Below, piece after piece: positions 7,006 through 7,124 of a DNA stretch of 7,124 nucleotides. The translations under genes were made by a program, and so were the position numbers. Under the pieces are notes generated by a model, which saw nothing but the letters and a program-made list of their open reading frames with translations, had not been told where the DNA came from and searched no databases. The stretch is from an uncultured Treponema sp. (GTDB lineage Bacteria; Spirochaetota; Spirochaetia; Treponematales; Treponemataceae): positions 1 to 7,124 of the forward strand of contig CALDWC010000133.1 in assembly GCA_937923945.1 (NCBI GenBank), given 5' to 3'. Positions within the stretch are counted from its first letter, which is position 1, and each line of letters begins with the position of its first letter.

Positions 7006-7072
7006 TGGAAAGCTGGAGGCGTTAGATAGTAGGCGATAGGAGAATAAGTTTCGGAACTTGTGCCTACCGCCT

Positions 7073-7104
7073 TAAGGAGGCACTGATTAATTCAATCGAG
7101 AATT
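7073..7104 (+). repeat. Direct repeat flanking the Rpn-like locus, copy 2
   Basis: This segment matches 6029-6060 at 28 of 32 positions, in the same orientation, about 1044 bp downstream. Unlike copy 1, it continues into a full palindrome (7080-7113). The two copies enclose the whole broken nuclease gene, so they may be ends of a mobile unit, scars of recombination between repeated loci, or members of a dispersed intergenic repeat. Confidence 0.75.
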
Positions 7105-7113
7105 AATCAGTGC
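7080..7113. repeat. Perfect 14-bp inverted repeat with 6-nt loop
   Basis: GCACTGATTAATTC (7080-7093) and GAATTAATCAGTGC (7100-7113) are exact reverse complements around AATCGA. Outside them AAGG (7074-7077) and CCTT (7117-7120) also pair, so the imperfect palindrome spans about 47 bp. It lies 68 bp past the Rpn stop. No long T-run follows in either direction, so it is not a textbook intrinsic terminator; it could be a repeat-element end or a processing hairpin. Confidence 0.8.
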
Positions 7114-7124
7114 TCACCTTTAAA

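Noticed and set aside
7029..7067. GTAGGC/GCCTAC inverted repeat after the Rpn stop.
   Set aside because: Only 6 bp separated by 27 bases, with competing alternative pairings; expected by chance.
1..7124. CRISPR arrays, tRNA or rRNA genes, and complete insertion sequences.
   Set aside because: No regularly spaced repeats, no cloverleaf or rRNA-like stretches, and no intact transposase were found on either strand.

Overview
The window looks like a piece of a spirochaete chromosome, most likely an oral-type Treponema. This is judged from the moderately AT-rich composition, the protein styles and the Rpn-type 'EHQST...NMPLR' nuclease remnant, which I associate with multi-copy treponemal families. 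All the genes I can support lie on the + strand. The genus is an inference from protein feel, not from a search.

Positions 1-3801 hold a three-gene ABC importer of the ferric-iron/AfuA-FbpA type: a secreted solute-binding protein (114-1124), a fused two-domain inner-membrane permease (1223-2848) and a nucleotide-binding ATPase (about 2860-3801). A strong intrinsic terminator sits between the binding-protein gene and the permease gene. That layout would give much more binding protein than membrane complex. The permease and ATPase genes are translationally close. The substrate is probably Fe3+ or a related anion/metal complex, but the sequence does not settle this. The binding protein has no ATG giving a normal signal peptide, only a TTG, or an in-frame ATA where an ATG would be expected.

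Positions 3834-5990 encode a DinG/XPD-type superfamily 2 DNA helicase with all main helicase motifs and a four-cysteine Fe-S signature. A near-consensus sigma-70 promoter (TTGACA, 17 bp, TATCAT) straddles the ATPase stop codon and points at the helicase ATG so closely that the transcript should be leaderless or nearly so.

Positions 6004-7124 are an accessory region. A promoter-like site leads into a broken Rpn-type (PD-(D/E)XK 'recombination-promoting nuclease/putative transposase') gene. Its front part (6059-6298) and back part (6271-7005) are in different frames and look as if they come from two different Rpn subfamilies. Inside the back part is a well-placed ribosome binding site and ATG (6826) that could make a separate 59-residue C-terminal protein. 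This matches the gene-within-gene antitoxin (RpnS) arrangement described for Rpn systems. A 32-nt sequence is repeated directly on either side of the locus (6029-6060 and 7073-7104); the second copy forms one arm and loop of a perfect 14-bp hairpin. This last kilobase is the part most worth a second look.
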